Positions 32,894 to 41,547 of a stretch of DNA of 42,027 nt are shown here, piece after piece. The notes beneath the pieces were generated by a model, which was not told the origin of the DNA, did no database searches, and worked only from the letters and a program-made list of their open reading frames with translations. Positions within the stretch are counted from its first letter, which is position 1, and the number at the start of each line of letters is the position of its first letter. The stretch comes from an uncultured Ectothiorhodospiraceae bacterium (GTDB taxonomy: Bacteria > Pseudomonadota > Gammaproteobacteria > Nitrococcales > Nitrococcaceae), in contig CAJXKP010000022.1 of NCBI GenBank assembly GCA_913055565.1, positions 1-42,027 on the forward strand, written 5' to 3'. A program made the position numbers and the translations under genes.

Positions 32894-33519
32894 TCTGGCA
32901 CTCAACGGAGCCTCGCTCTGCCGAGGAATCCGCCCCGTTGGCATAGCGTGAGGAATGGATCGACGTCAGCGACCTGATTCTCGCGCCAGCGCGGGGCTGC
33001 CCCCGGGGAATGCTGACCAGCGCGGGCGGTGCTGAATTGCTGAGTGCGCGCCGATAAGGCGCGGCGCGCTGCGCTGTACTGCAAGCGCGGTCAAGCGTCG
33101 CGACGGCGATTGAGTACTCACCCAGTGGTCCGACGGCCGCACTGCGGCGCGCAATGGCCCAGGCGAATAGGGCGGTGCGTCTCGCAGGCGTGCCGTCTTC
33201 GCGTTGCCTTCGGTGTTGAAGGTTCGTCGCGTCGCTTAGCCAGAGTCGTCGCGGTACGTCGCCGGTCGCCGTGTTGGTATCATCCACTCACTCGATTTGG
33301 TCGCCGCGTCCAGGGCCGACTGAGCACGCGAGTTCTGTTGCGGCCGGGACCAGCGGCTAGGGCGCCATCTTGCCTTTGGGTATTAGATGTCACTCAGGCC
33401 AAGCGTTTACGAGTACCGACAAAACCCGCGCCGTCGCGCTCACCTCGGAGCCCGCCCAATCTGTTTCCAATAATGTATGTATAGTACACTTTTGGGTGAA
33501 TGCATTGTGTGGAAACGCC
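32894..33519. other. 626-base gene-free region with repeat copy A
   Basis: The spacer between the PAS and hemerythrin-like genes has no credible gene. It contains one copy of a diverged repeat (32950-33135). An AT-richer promoter-like patch with TATAGT at 33480-33485 lies just before the hemerythrin-like gene. Confidence 0.5.
32950..33135. repeat. Dispersed imperfect repeat, copy A
   Basis: The core 33058-33081 matches 34399-34422 at 22 of 24 bases (shared GCGCTGTACTG), and by hand about 53 of 79 bases match ungapped from 33058. Similarity continues weakly upstream to a shared GAGGAAT near 32950, with a length difference of about 32 bases. Read on the minus strand, the two copies encode related peptides (GPL....ATLD..CSTA..AAPY versus GPL....ATID..ASTA..AAPY). 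Confidence 0.6.
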
Positions 33520-34125
33520 ATGAGCCAGCGATTACTGGATGAGCTCCGTGAGGACCACGCTAGTCTTCGAACGATGACGCGAGGCTTCGCCGCGCTGGTC
33601 GACATGGTGGCCGCGGAGGACGAGCCCGATTACGAGTTCATGGCTGAGCTCCTCTCGTGTCTGCTGCACTTCCCCGAGCACTGCCATTTTCCGTTAAAGC
33701 GATCACTTGTCGCTAATCTACGGGCCCGGCGGGGCGATATGGAGGAGTTTGAGCAATGGTGGCGACGCGAGCATCGCCGGGTGGCCCGTATCGGGCGGCG
33801 TTTGCAGCGGCAGTTCGAGCACATTGCCGTCGAGGTGCCGGTACCCCGCCGCTCGTTCGTTCGCCTCGCACAGCGCTATCTAGATCGCCATGAGGCGCTG
33901 CTTGCGGTTGAGGAGCACGAGCTCTTCCCGCTCTTGGATTCGAGCCTCGAGCCGGTCGATTGGCTGGAAGCCACGACTCGGTTGTATTGGTACCTCGACA
34001 GGCTGGATGCCGCCAGGGCGTCAACAGCGCAGCATGATCTGCGTTATCGCCTGGCCCTTACGATGGGTAACCAACCACCCTCGACTGAGGCCGGTCTTTG
34101 TCACCTGTTGGCCGCGGAGGAATAG
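33520..34125 (+). CDS. Hemerythrin/HHE-domain-like protein
   Basis: This 201-residue helical protein has the HHE layout: LREDHASLRTM (H13), LLHFPEHCHFPLK (H50, H54, H56), a middle helix HRRVARIGRRL and HEALLAVEEHELFPLLD, which supplies His/Glu ligands of the HxxxE..LFPL type. Such proteins bind di-iron and sense or store oxygen or NO, or help repair iron-sulfur clusters. The in-frame region upstream of 33520 shows no protein pattern; the ATG at 33520 has GGAAA six bases upstream. A TATAGT at 33480 is a possible -10. Confidence 0.8.
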   Translation: MSQRLLDELREDHASLRTMTRGFAALVDMVAAEDEPDYEFMAELLSCLLHFPEHCHFPLKRSLVANLRARRGDMEEFEQWWRREHRRVARIGRRLQRQFEHIAVEVPVPRRSFVRLAQRYLDRHEALLAVEEHELFPLLDSSLEPVDWLEATTRLYWYLDRLDAARASTAQHDLRYRLALTMGNQPPSTEAGLCHLLAAEE

Positions 34126-34322
34126 CCCTGACAACGGGTTACGAGTTGGCGGTATCTAGCTCGCCTTTTAACGGCCCCTAGGCGGGCCGAGTGACACCGT
34201 CTTGCGAAAGGGTTAAGGCTGATCGTGGCAACGCCTGGGGTGTAGGACGACACGCCCGCCGCTTAGTCTCAGGCGTCCCGCCGTTTGTGCCGCGTGTGCT
34301 ATAACGCTTCGCACCGATGAGC

Positions 34323-34477
34323 GAGGAATCTCCAAGACGTTAATGGACCGCTGAGCAATTCGCGCGAGCCTTTGGCCGCTGAGCCCGCGCGTAGGTAGGG
34401 CGCGGCGAGCAGCGCTGTACTGGCGGTACTATCAATAGTCGCGATAAAGGCTGCGTGCGCACTCAGCGGCCCCAGAG
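34323..34477. repeat. Dispersed imperfect repeat, copy B
   Basis: This is the direct-orientation partner of the 32950-33135 repeat; the best core is 34399-34422. It lies about 200 bases after the hemerythrin-like gene, as copy A lies shortly after the PAS gene, so both copies sit downstream of small stand-alone sensor or metal genes. Confidence 0.6.
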
Positions 34478-34591
34478 GGCGCGCCACCGCGCCGCTGTGG
34501 GCTGCTTTGGCCTTCTTCCTAAGTAACATCCTCCAAGTTGCCACTAATTTCCAGGTTCGACGATGCTCGAATACGGTCTCTAGCAACCACC

Positions 34592-34787
34592 CGTACAGCA
34601 AAACCTCGAGATCCCGGATGCGCTCTTGCGAGCGCTCCGGGATGACGTATGAGGTGGTGGCCACAAGCACGTCATTCCCGCCGCGTCGGCAGACGCGAGC
34701 GGGAATCCCGCTTGTTCCCCGAATGGGTGCCACGAGCTAGGCGTACAGCAAAACGTCGGGATTCTCGATCCGCCTGCGGCGGTCGAG
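34592..34787. repeat. REP/BIME-like cluster of three bulged hairpins
   Basis: Hairpin 1 (34611-34643) pairs ATCCCGGA/TCCGGGAT and GCGCTC/GAGCGC around TTGC with one bulged T. Hairpin 2 (34674-34706) pairs ATTCCCGC/GCGGGAAT and CGCGTC/GACGCG around GGCA with one bulged A, in inverse orientation. Hairpin 3 (34764-34787) pairs CTCGA/TCGAG and CCGCC/GGCGG around TGC, again with one bulged T. CGTACAGCAAAAC precedes hairpins 1 and 3 (34592-34604 and 34742-34754). Paired head-to-head hairpins with a conserved foot are typical of REP doublets mobilised by RAYT transposases. Confidence 0.75.
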
Positions 34788-35033
34788 TGTGACACTACCA
34801 TGTCCATAGCAGAGGGTGGCCCGGTCGGATGCCGCATCTAAGCGCGCGCTAGGATACGTGTTACAAGCCGTACAAGCGCGGGGGCGCCCCGGCACGCTGG
34901 GAAGTTGCAAAGGGCGACGGCTATCCACTGCGAACCCCGACTTGCCACAGCGCCGCCTGGGCGCAGAGAGGTCAGAGGGTATTAGCCAGCGTTGCCTTGA
35001 GCCGGGCGACAGAGACGGTGCGCGTCATCGTCA

Positions 35034-36305
35034 TCAGTGCGACGACTCGACCGCGGTGACCTCCTCCTCGGCGACGTCCTCCTCCGTCGCGGCGAGGCGC
35101 CATTCCGGGAAGGGGTCGGGTAGGTGGGCCCACTGGGATGGCTCGAAACGCTCTCCGCCACCATGTTCAACGAGGCAGCTGTCCAACGCCATGCGCAGCG
35201 CGGCCTCATCCATGCCCGTGCCGATGAAAACGAGCTCCTGTCGCCGATCGCCGAATACGGGGTCCCAGTAGCGCGCGATCATGTCCCGCCACTCACGCTC
35301 CTCGGGCCATTGGTCGCGGGCAAGGGCGTCCCACCAGAGGCCGGCGGCTTGATGGGTCACCATGGCACCCGCTTGGCTGAGTTCGCCTACCCAGTCGGGG
35401 CGGGTCGCCAGCCAAAAGTGGCCCTTGGCCCGGATAACGCCCTGCCAGCTCTGATTGAATAGGGCGTATAGGCGTTCGGGATGGAACGGCCGACGCGCCC
35501 GGTAGATAAAACTGCTAATGCCGTACTCCTCGGTTTCCGGTACGTGTTGGGCCGAGCCGTAGAGCTCCTGGTGCCAGAGGGGGTGCTGAGTAGCGCGCTC
35601 GTAGTCGAAGCGACCGGTATTCAGCATCTGCGCGGGATCGACATGGGCGAAACTCGCCTCGACGACCGTCGCGCGGGCGTTAAGGGCCGCGATGATACGC
35701 CGGGCATTGTCCGATTCCTCCAATTCGGCGACGTCGAGCTTGTTGAGCACAATGGTGTCCGCGAACTCGATCTGTTCGACCAGTAGCTCAACCAGGGCGC
35801 GGTCATCGTCGGCGTCGGCCACTTCACCGCGATCCGCTAGGAAGTCGCTGGTGCTGTAGTCCTGAACCAGGTTAGCGGCGTCCACGACCGTGACCAGGTT
35901 GTCGAGCCGCGCGATATCCCCGAGGCAATAGCCGTCCTCGTCCCGGAAATCGAAGGTGGTCGCCACGGGGAGCGGCTCGGAGATGCCGGTGGACTCGATA
36001 ACCAGGTAATCAAAGCGATCCGCCTCGGCCAGGGCCCGTACCTGCTGCATTAGGTCATCGCGCAGCGTGCAGCAGATGCAGCCGTTGCTCATCTCCACCA
36101 GCTCCTCGTCCGTGCGCGTTAGACCGCCGTCGCGGACCAGATCGGCGTCGATGTTCACCTCGCTCATGTCGTTAACGATGACCGCGATACGCCAGCCCGC
36201 GCGCTGGTTGAGTAGGTGGTTGAGCAATGTCGTCTTGCCGGCGCCAAGAAAGCCCGATAGGACCGTAACCGGGAGGCGGCTGTCAGCAGTACTGTCGTCT
36301 ACCAT
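35034..36305 (-). CDS. COG0523 GTPase (ZigA/YciC-type zinc metallochaperone)
   Basis: This 423-residue G3E-family GTPase has Walker A GFLGAGKT (18-25), the metal-binding CxCC in [11 protein letters not shown] (C76, C78, C79), the specificity motif VLNKLD and a C-terminal CobW domain (about 270-385, with [17 protein letters not shown]). Zur-controlled members deliver zinc to key enzymes during starvation. ATG 36305 has AGGAG six bases upstream, and a Zur-like palindrome lies 27 bases further up. It ends in an acidic tail. It is only distantly similar to the second COG0523 gene in the window, so the two are different subfamilies rather than a recent duplication. Confidence 0.9.
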   Translation of the reverse strand: MVDDSTADSRLPVTVLSGFLGAGKTTLLNHLLNQRAGWRIAVIVNDMSEVNIDADLVRDGGLTRTDEELVEMSNGCICCTLRDDLMQQVRALAEADRFDYLVIESTGISEPLPVATTFDFRDEDGYCLGDIARLDNLVTVVDAANLVQDYSTSDFLADRGEVADADDDRALVELLVEQIEFADTIVLNKLDVAELEESDNARRIIAALNARATVVEASFAHVDPAQMLNTGRFDYERATQHPLWHQELYGSAQHVPETEEYGISSFIYRARRPFHPERLYALFNQSWQGVIRAKGHFWLATRPDWVGELSQAGAMVTHQAAGLWWDALARDQWPEEREWRDMIARYWDPVFGDRRQELVFIGTGMDEAALRMALDSCLVEHGGGERFEPSQWAHLPDPFPEWRLAATEEDVAEEEVTAVESSH

Positions 36306-36330
36306 AGTAGGCTCCTAGTGAGTTTAAACA

Positions 36331-36345
36331 CGTTATAACATAACA
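36331..36345. promoter_or_regulatory. Zur-box-like palindrome upstream of COG0523 gene 1
   Basis: CGTTATAACATAACA contains a perfect GTTAT-N3-ATAAC inverted repeat and resembles the gammaproteobacterial Zur consensus TGTTATAATATAACA. It sits 26-40 bases before the ATG, where it would block transcription. The same 14 bases recur at 40161-40174. Confidence 0.85.
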
Positions 36346-36481
36346 AATTACGGAAGTCAGTCTACAGACGTAGGCCGGACATGGTGTGCCCGCCTACGCC
36401 ACCGCGAACATGATTGGCGTAACGATCGTTTTCGATTGCCCAGAGGTTTGCTCTTTAGCTCGCCGATCGGCTAGGTATCGG

Positions 36482-37930
36482 TTAGGCGCGGCGCCCGCGC
36501 CGACTCCGTCCGCCGCCCATCGAAAGCCGGCGCCAGCCAATGACGACGCCCGTCAGGCTAAAGAGCAATCCCAGGGTGCACAGGGTAAGCATGACCACAT
36601 CCCAGAGGGGGCGGTTACCCCAGAGGAACGGGAAGTCCAGGCTGTGCAGGCCGTTGTAGAGCCAGCGCCGCCAGCGGGTGCTGCGCTCGAAGCGCGCCTC
36701 GATGCGGGCGTCATCGGGGTTGATGTAGAGCGTTGTGGCCGCCGGGTCGTCCATCCGGATGCGAAGGACCGGCAGGGGCGGTGGATCATGGCGGTCGTAG
36801 TAGTAGTGGCTGTGGCGAGTCAGCCGGGTCACGTCCACCGGCTTACCATCGTCGATGACCGCGTCGGCCCGTTTGACCAACTCATCGCGTCCCAGATCGG
36901 GGCGAGCGCCAGCGGCGGTATGGACCGATCGACCGCTGGGGCCCCGGACCAACGCCAGCGGTGTGCCGGCATGGCGCTGCCATACGATTTCCCGCACGTC
37001 GCTTCCGGCCGTTAATAGATCGGACGGTGATGCTGTGGCGTCGGGTATCAGCGGTCCGTCCGCCCAACGCGCGGCCATGCTCGCGCCGGGGCTGGGGTAG
37101 CTAAAGATCCCGCCCGGGTTCATGGACATCAGGCCGCTGAACATAAAGCTGGTCACGAAGACCGTGCAGGTAATGCCCAGCAGGTGATGCCAGCGCTGGA
37201 TGCCGCGGTAGGGCGTTACCCGGTTGTGCTTGTAACGACGGCGCAGGCGTAAGCGCTGCAGGCCGACGATGGTGCCGGTAATGATCAGGGCTAGCGCGGG
37301 GATGCAGAGGATGATGACCACGTTGCTCCAGAGAGAGGGATATTGGCGCAGCTGCCACGGGTAGATCCAGTGCAATACCGCGCCGACCCAATTCCATGTC
37401 CGCTCATGGTGCGTTGCTGCCTGAACGACCTCGCCCGTGCGTGAGGATAGATACAGGTAGGTCCCAGCCTCGTCATCCATGACCGCTCGTACCAGCGGAC
37501 GATGGGGGTCGTAATCGCTGGTTACCGTCCACTGATCCACACGCACCTGTTGGAGCGACGCCACGGGGGCGTCGCCATGGCGCTCGGCTGCCTTCCGCAG
37601 GGCTTGGTTATCCGGTGCCGTTCGAACACCGGTAACCGCGTCGATGTTCTGCCAGGTATCGTCCCGCAGGACATGATAGGTGGGCTTACCGGTCACCGAC
37701 GTGAGTCGCAGCGCGTCGATTGCCGCGTGATCGTCGACGACCTGCGATGGCGCCAATAGGTCCTGCCCTGAGGGCAACGCCGGCAGCCCGGCGAGACGGT
37801 GCTCGCCGGACAGCGACGGGTAGTGGACGTACATCAACACCATGCCGGAGGCGAACCACATCACCAGGAACAGGCACAGCGTGATCCCGAGATAGCGGTG
37901 CCAGAGGAACAGCTGGCGTTTCGCGGACAT
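36482..37930 (-). CDS. PepSY-associated membrane protein (possible siderophore/metallophore reductase-like)
   Basis: This 482-residue protein of the PepSY_TM family has four membrane segments: about 13-36 (WHRYLGITLCLFLVMWFASG), 201-223, 248-270 (RWHHLLGITCTVFVTSFMFS) and 440-468. Two periplasmic PepSY regions lie between them. Paired His residues near the membrane faces (WHRYLG, RWHHLLG) could bind haem. It starts three bases after the TonB receptor stop and is surely co-transcribed. Such pairs are usual for siderophore uptake, where the membrane protein may reduce the bound metal; with a Zur-like site controlling the operon, zinc or another divalent metal is a fair alternative. Confidence 0.85.
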   Translation of the reverse strand: MSAKRQLFLWHRYLGITLCLFLVMWFASGMVLMYVHYPSLSGEHRLAGLPALPSGQDLLAPSQVVDDHAAIDALRLTSVTGKPTYHVLRDDTWQNIDAVTGVRTAPDNQALRKAAERHGDAPVASLQQVRVDQWTVTSDYDPHRPLVRAVMDDEAGTYLYLSSRTGEVVQAATHHERTWNWVGAVLHWIYPWQLRQYPSLWSNVVIILCIPALALIITGTIVGLQRLRLRRRYKHNRVTPYRGIQRWHHLLGITCTVFVTSFMFSGLMSMNPGGIFSYPSPGASMAARWADGPLIPDATASPSDLLTAGSDVREIVWQRHAGTPLALVRGPSGRSVHTAAGARPDLGRDELVKRADAVIDDGKPVDVTRLTRHSHYYYDRHDPPPLPVLRIRMDDPAATTLYINPDDARIEARFERSTRWRRWLYNGLHSLDFPFLWGNRPLWDVVMLTLCTLGLLFSLTGVVIGWRRLSMGGGRSRRGRRA

Positions 37931-37933
37931 GGC

Positions 37934-40072
37934 CTAGAACGACCAGCTCAGCTCGATCTCGCCCGAACGTTCGTCGCCGACGTAGAACTGCGGCCCGAAC
38001 TGGGCCTGGGTGTAGTAGCGCTCGTCGGTGACGTTGCGTACCCGGCCGGTGAGCTTCAGCCCGGGGCTCAGGGTGTGGCTCGCCGATAGGTTGAGCCGCG
38101 TGTAGGACGGGACCTCGAGGTTGTTGGCATTGCTGGCCTCTGCTTCGCCCACGTAGCGGACGTGGGCCCGGGCGGATGTCCCCGGAGTAAACGACCAGGT
38201 CGCCCACAGATTGGCCAGCTGCTCGGGCACGTTGGCCGGCGTATTGCCATCCAGCCCGGCCTCGTCCTCCAGCTCCGCCGACAGGATACTGCCATTCGCC
38301 TCCAGTTCCAGCTGGGGTAGGGGCTGCCAATAGCCGCTTAGCTCGATGCCCTGGGAGGTCTGGCGGCCGACCTGGCGCTGCTCCGTCGGGTTGTCGGGGT
38401 CGTCGACCAGCCGATTACGCTTCTCGATGTCGAACAGCGTGGCTTCCCACTGCCAGCGCCCGTCGCTCGCGCTACCGCGCGCGCCCAGCTCGAGCCCGCG
38501 CGAGCGTTCGAGGTCCTGATCGAACTCACTGACTTTCGGGATATTGGGATTAAGGGCGAATTGGGATCCTGTGCTGGCCTGGCCGAATAGGGTCAGACGC
38601 TGTGTAGCGTCCCAGACAAAGCCGAGCCGGCCGTCCACGGTGGTGAAGTCCTCACTGCCATCGACGAAGCGACCACCGGCGGTGGCGTTTTCGCGGACGT
38701 CCAGGCGGATCCACTCGCCCCGCAGCCCGGAGATCAGACTAAAGCGGTCCGTGAGCTCGAGGCGGTTCTCGCCGAATAGCGCAATGGTGTCACGCTCCGT
38801 TTCGAAAACCGACTCGGAGCGGTCGAAACCAATGGCGTCGATGGTGCCGCGATCAGGGTTCTGCGGGTCGCCAACGTTGCGATCGATATTCGGCCGCCGC
38901 GAGCGCGTCGAGCGGAAGTCATCGCGGCTAACCTCCAGGCCCACCACCGAGCGGCTGGCTCGGCCCATGATCGCGTGGTTGAACGTCACGTCACTACGGT
39001 TAGCGAAGTACGTCTGGTCGTGGTCAAGCGAGAACGCGAATCGCTGCGTGACAACGCCGTCATCGAATTCCGAGGACTCGACGTTCGCCCAGTCGCGTTC
39101 GCCGGTGTAGGCGTAGAACCGGTTACTGAATCGGACATCGGACGTCATGCGGTAGTCGGCATCGAAGCTAAAGCGCAGCTCATCGCCCTCGATCCGCCCA
39201 TCCCGAGCGTTGAAGTTACTGCGCGCCAACGCCTCGGTAGGTTCGCCCGTCTCGCGATCCACAGGTGCCCCAAAGTAGGGCGGCAACTCGTCGTCCAGAT
39301 ACACCAGATTGGCGCTCAACGAGAGCCGATCAGTGGCCTCGTAGGCCAGGCTCGTGCTGAAGGTATCACGACGCAGCTCGGCGTTGTCGGCGTAGCCATC
39401 GCTGGTCTGGCGTTCGCCGTCGATGCGATAGGACAGCCCTTCGATCCCCGTCGGGCCGCCCCGTCCCGCGGCGATGCGCGTACTGTCGAAGGACCCGCCG
39501 GACATGAGGACGTCGGTGCTGGTCTCATCCGGATCGGGGCGACGCGGGACGAAATTAACGGCACCGCTAATGGCGCCCTCACCGTGGAGGATCGACGACG
39601 GGCCGCTGATGGTCTCGACGCGCTCGTAGATCCAGGTGCCCTGCGGCCGGGCGAACATGCCCGGTGTGCCCAGCGAGATCCCGTCATAGAGCACGGCGAT
39701 GTCGTTGAAACCGCGGGCACTAAAGCCCGATAGATTGCCGCCCTGGTTGGCGGATGAGAAACCCGGCGCGCCGGTCACCGCCTCCGTGGTGTCGCGCACG
39801 CCGCGCTCGCGCATTTGCTCCCGGTCGATGACCTCGACGGCCGCGGACTCTTCATTCGGCAGGAGGTCCAGACGACTGCCGATGGCGGCGCTCGGTTCCG
39901 ACTCGCCGCTAACGATAAGGGGATCAAGTGTCGCTTGATCCTGGCCCCATGCGGCTAGTGGCGCTGCCAGTAAAGCCGCGGACGCCAGGCTGCAGCGCAC
40001 ATCCGCGCCAAGCCTCGGCGAGAGACTGCGTCGTCTTGACGGGCGTAGAGGGCTACCCATTCCCACGTTCAT
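37934..40072 (-). CDS. TonB-dependent outer-membrane receptor, siderophore/metallophore type
   Basis: This 712-residue receptor has an N-terminal signal sequence (about 27-47, ending AAPLAAWGQ), a plug domain (about 60-190: AAVEVIDREQMRERGV, GFSARGFNDIAVLYDGI, VETISGPSSILHGEGAISG) and a 22-strand-type barrel ending in a C-terminal Phe (GEIELSWSF). The plug resembles ferrichrome/FhuE-class receptors. ATG 40072 has AGAGG ten bases upstream; the frame runs further up only to a TTG. It shares the 40161-40174 Zur-like site with the divergent COG0523 gene. The ligand cannot be read from sequence; zincophore uptake is inferred from the regulatory site. Confidence 0.9.
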   Translation of the reverse strand: MNVGMGSPLRPSRRRSLSPRLGADVRCSLASAALLAAPLAAWGQDQATLDPLIVSGESEPSAAIGSRLDLLPNEESAAVEVIDREQMRERGVRDTTEAVTGAPGFSSANQGGNLSGFSARGFNDIAVLYDGISLGTPGMFARPQGTWIYERVETISGPSSILHGEGAISGAVNFVPRRPDPDETSTDVLMSGGSFDSTRIAAGRGGPTGIEGLSYRIDGERQTSDGYADNAELRRDTFSTSLAYEATDRLSLSANLVYLDDELPPYFGAPVDRETGEPTEALARSNFNARDGRIEGDELRFSFDADYRMTSDVRFSNRFYAYTGERDWANVESSEFDDGVVTQRFAFSLDHDQTYFANRSDVTFNHAIMGRASRSVVGLEVSRDDFRSTRSRRPNIDRNVGDPQNPDRGTIDAIGFDRSESVFETERDTIALFGENRLELTDRFSLISGLRGEWIRLDVRENATAGGRFVDGSEDFTTVDGRLGFVWDATQRLTLFGQASTGSQFALNPNIPKVSEFDQDLERSRGLELGARGSASDGRWQWEATLFDIEKRNRLVDDPDNPTEQRQVGRQTSQGIELSGYWQPLPQLELEANGSILSAELEDEAGLDGNTPANVPEQLANLWATWSFTPGTSARAHVRYVGEAEASNANNLEVPSYTRLNLSASHTLSPGLKLTGRVRNVTDERYYTQAQFGPQFYVGDERSGEIELSWSF

Positions 40073-40160
40073 AACTATTAATCCTCTTTGGAGCTTAGTG
40101 GAGGCGCTCGTAACTGGCCTCAAGCGGCCGTTAAGCGAGCGCCGTTATTGACTATTAAGA

Positions 40161-40174
40161 CGTTATAACATAAC
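40161..40174. promoter_or_regulatory. Zur-box-like palindrome between the TonB receptor and COG0523 gene 2
   Basis: CGTTATAACATAAC is identical over 14 bases to the site before COG0523 gene 1. It is in the divergent spacer, 47 bases from the plus-strand ATG and about 90 from the receptor ATG, so one repressor could control both directions. Confidence 0.85.
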
Positions 40175-40221
40175 TTTTATAGGAAGCAATTAGACATGCC
40201 TCAACCGATGGAGAGATAGCC

Positions 40222-41547
40222 ATGAGCGATCAAATCCCCGTCACGGTCCTGACCGGCTTCCTGGGGGCCGGTAAGACCACTCTCCTGAACCGCATCCTCG
40301 AGGCCAATCACGGCAAGCGGATCGCCGTGGTGGTTAACGAGTTCGGGGAGGTCGGCATCGACGATGCCCTCGTCGTCAATGCCGATGAGGAGGTCTTTGA
40401 GATGAACAACGGGTGCATTTGTTGCACCGTGCGCGGCGACCTGATCCGGACCTTGGGCGCCCTGAGTCGCCGACGGGACCAGTTCGACGCCATCCTCATC
40501 GAGACCACGGGCCTGGCCGACCCGGGGCCGGTGTCGCAGACCTTCTTCATGGACGACGAAATCGCCGAGCAATTCCGGCTGGACGCGGTGGTAACCATGG
40601 TCGATGCGGGGCATGTCGCCCAGCATCTCCCCGACAGTAGTGAGGTCCAGGAGCAGATCGCGTTCGCCGATGTCCTCGTGCTCAACAAGACGGATCTGAT
40701 TAGCGAGGACGAGCTCGCGGATCTGGAGCGGCGCCTGCGGGGCATGAATGCCCTGGCGCCGATCCATCGCGCGGCCCAAGCCGAGGTTGAGCTGGATCAG
40801 ATCCTCGATGTGGGCGGCTTCGACCTGGAGCGCGTGCTCTCGCGTAAGCCTGACTTCCTCGCCCCCGAGTATCCCTTCGAATGGGGCGGTATCTATTCCC
40901 TAGCAGCGGGTGATTATTGCTTGGAGCTCGATGGCGGCGATGAGCCGTCGCTGCAGATTGCAATTATGCCCGCAACCGGCATGGATGACTCGACACGCGA
41001 GGAGGCGGTGCGACGCTTCGCTGAGCCGGCGGCACAGCCTGACGAAGGCACAGTTATTACGCCGTCGCAGACGCCATACCGACTCGCGGCGGCTAGCGGC
41101 GGTGTCTGGTTCCTACGCATAGCGGAGGCCGGACAGTACGCGCTATTTACGGAGCACATGCCGGCCGAGTTCGGGCTGCGCCTAACGACCGATAGCGACG
41201 CGCTGGAAACGCTAACCAGTGAGACCTTCGATGTCGGTCATTCCCACGACGAGGAGGTGAGCTCCGTTGGTATCCAGCTACCGGGTAGCGTCGATCCCGG
41301 GCGACTCGATGACTGGCTCGGCCCCTTACTGCGCGACAAGGGTGTGGATATATTCCGCTCCAAAGGGATACTCAACCTCAAGGGCACGGACCGGCGCTAC
41401 GTCTTCCAAGGGGTCCATATGCTCCTCGAAGGCCATCTCGATCGGCCGTGGGGTAGCCAGGAGGAACCGCAAAACCAATTGGTATTTATCGGCCGTAATC
41501 TCGATCGCGATGAGCTCACCGAGGGGTTTCGCCAATGCCTGAGCTAG
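40222..41547 (+). CDS. COG0523/CobW-family GTPase with C-terminal CobW domain
   Basis: This 441-residue G3E GTPase has Walker A GFLGAGKT, the metal-binding motif NGCICCTVRGDL (C65, C67, C68), IETTGLADPGPV, the guanine motif VLNKTD and a C-terminal CobW domain (about 340-440, GVDIFRSKGILNLKG, RPWGSQEEPQNQLVFIGRN). A short metal-binding-like stretch GHSHDEE precedes that domain. It is a putative metal chaperone in zinc limitation. ATG has GGAGAG six bases upstream and the Zur-like site 47 bases upstream. It overlaps the next gene by 13 bases. Confidence 0.92.
   Translation: MSDQIPVTVLTGFLGAGKTTLLNRILEANHGKRIAVVVNEFGEVGIDDALVVNADEEVFEMNNGCICCTVRGDLIRTLGALSRRRDQFDAILIETTGLADPGPVSQTFFMDDEIAEQFRLDAVVTMVDAGHVAQHLPDSSEVQEQIAFADVLVLNKTDLISEDELADLERRLRGMNALAPIHRAAQAEVELDQILDVGGFDLERVLSRKPDFLAPEYPFEWGGIYSLAAGDYCLELDGGDEPSLQIAIMPATGMDDSTREEAVRRFAEPAAQPDEGTVITPSQTPYRLAAASGGVWFLRIAEAGQYALFTEHMPAEFGLRLTTDSDALETLTSETFDVGHSHDEEVSSVGIQLPGSVDPGRLDDWLGPLLRDKGVDIFRSKGILNLKGTDRRYVFQGVHMLLEGHLDRPWGSQEEPQNQLVFIGRNLDRDELTEGFRQCLS

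Larger units (their letters stand above)
34126..35033. other. 908-base gene-free region rich in repeats
   Basis: No convincing gene is seen between the hemerythrin-like gene and the convergent COG0523 GTPase. A 144-codon minus frame (34299-34733) covers repeat DNA and is judged spurious. The region holds repeat copy B (34323-34477) and a cluster of three bulged hairpins (34592-34787). A GGCCC/GGGCC hairpin near 34172-34188 may help end the hemerythrin-like transcript. Confidence 0.55.

Noticed and set aside
34299-34733. 144-codon minus frame in the repeat-rich gap
   Set aside because: It is made of the dispersed repeat and REP-like hairpins. The peptide similarity to the other copy comes from repeated DNA, and no ribosome site or full domain is seen.
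38975-39733. 252-codon frame antisense to the TonB receptor
   Set aside because: The receptor's plug and barrel motifs are on the opposite strand across the whole stretch; a shadow frame.
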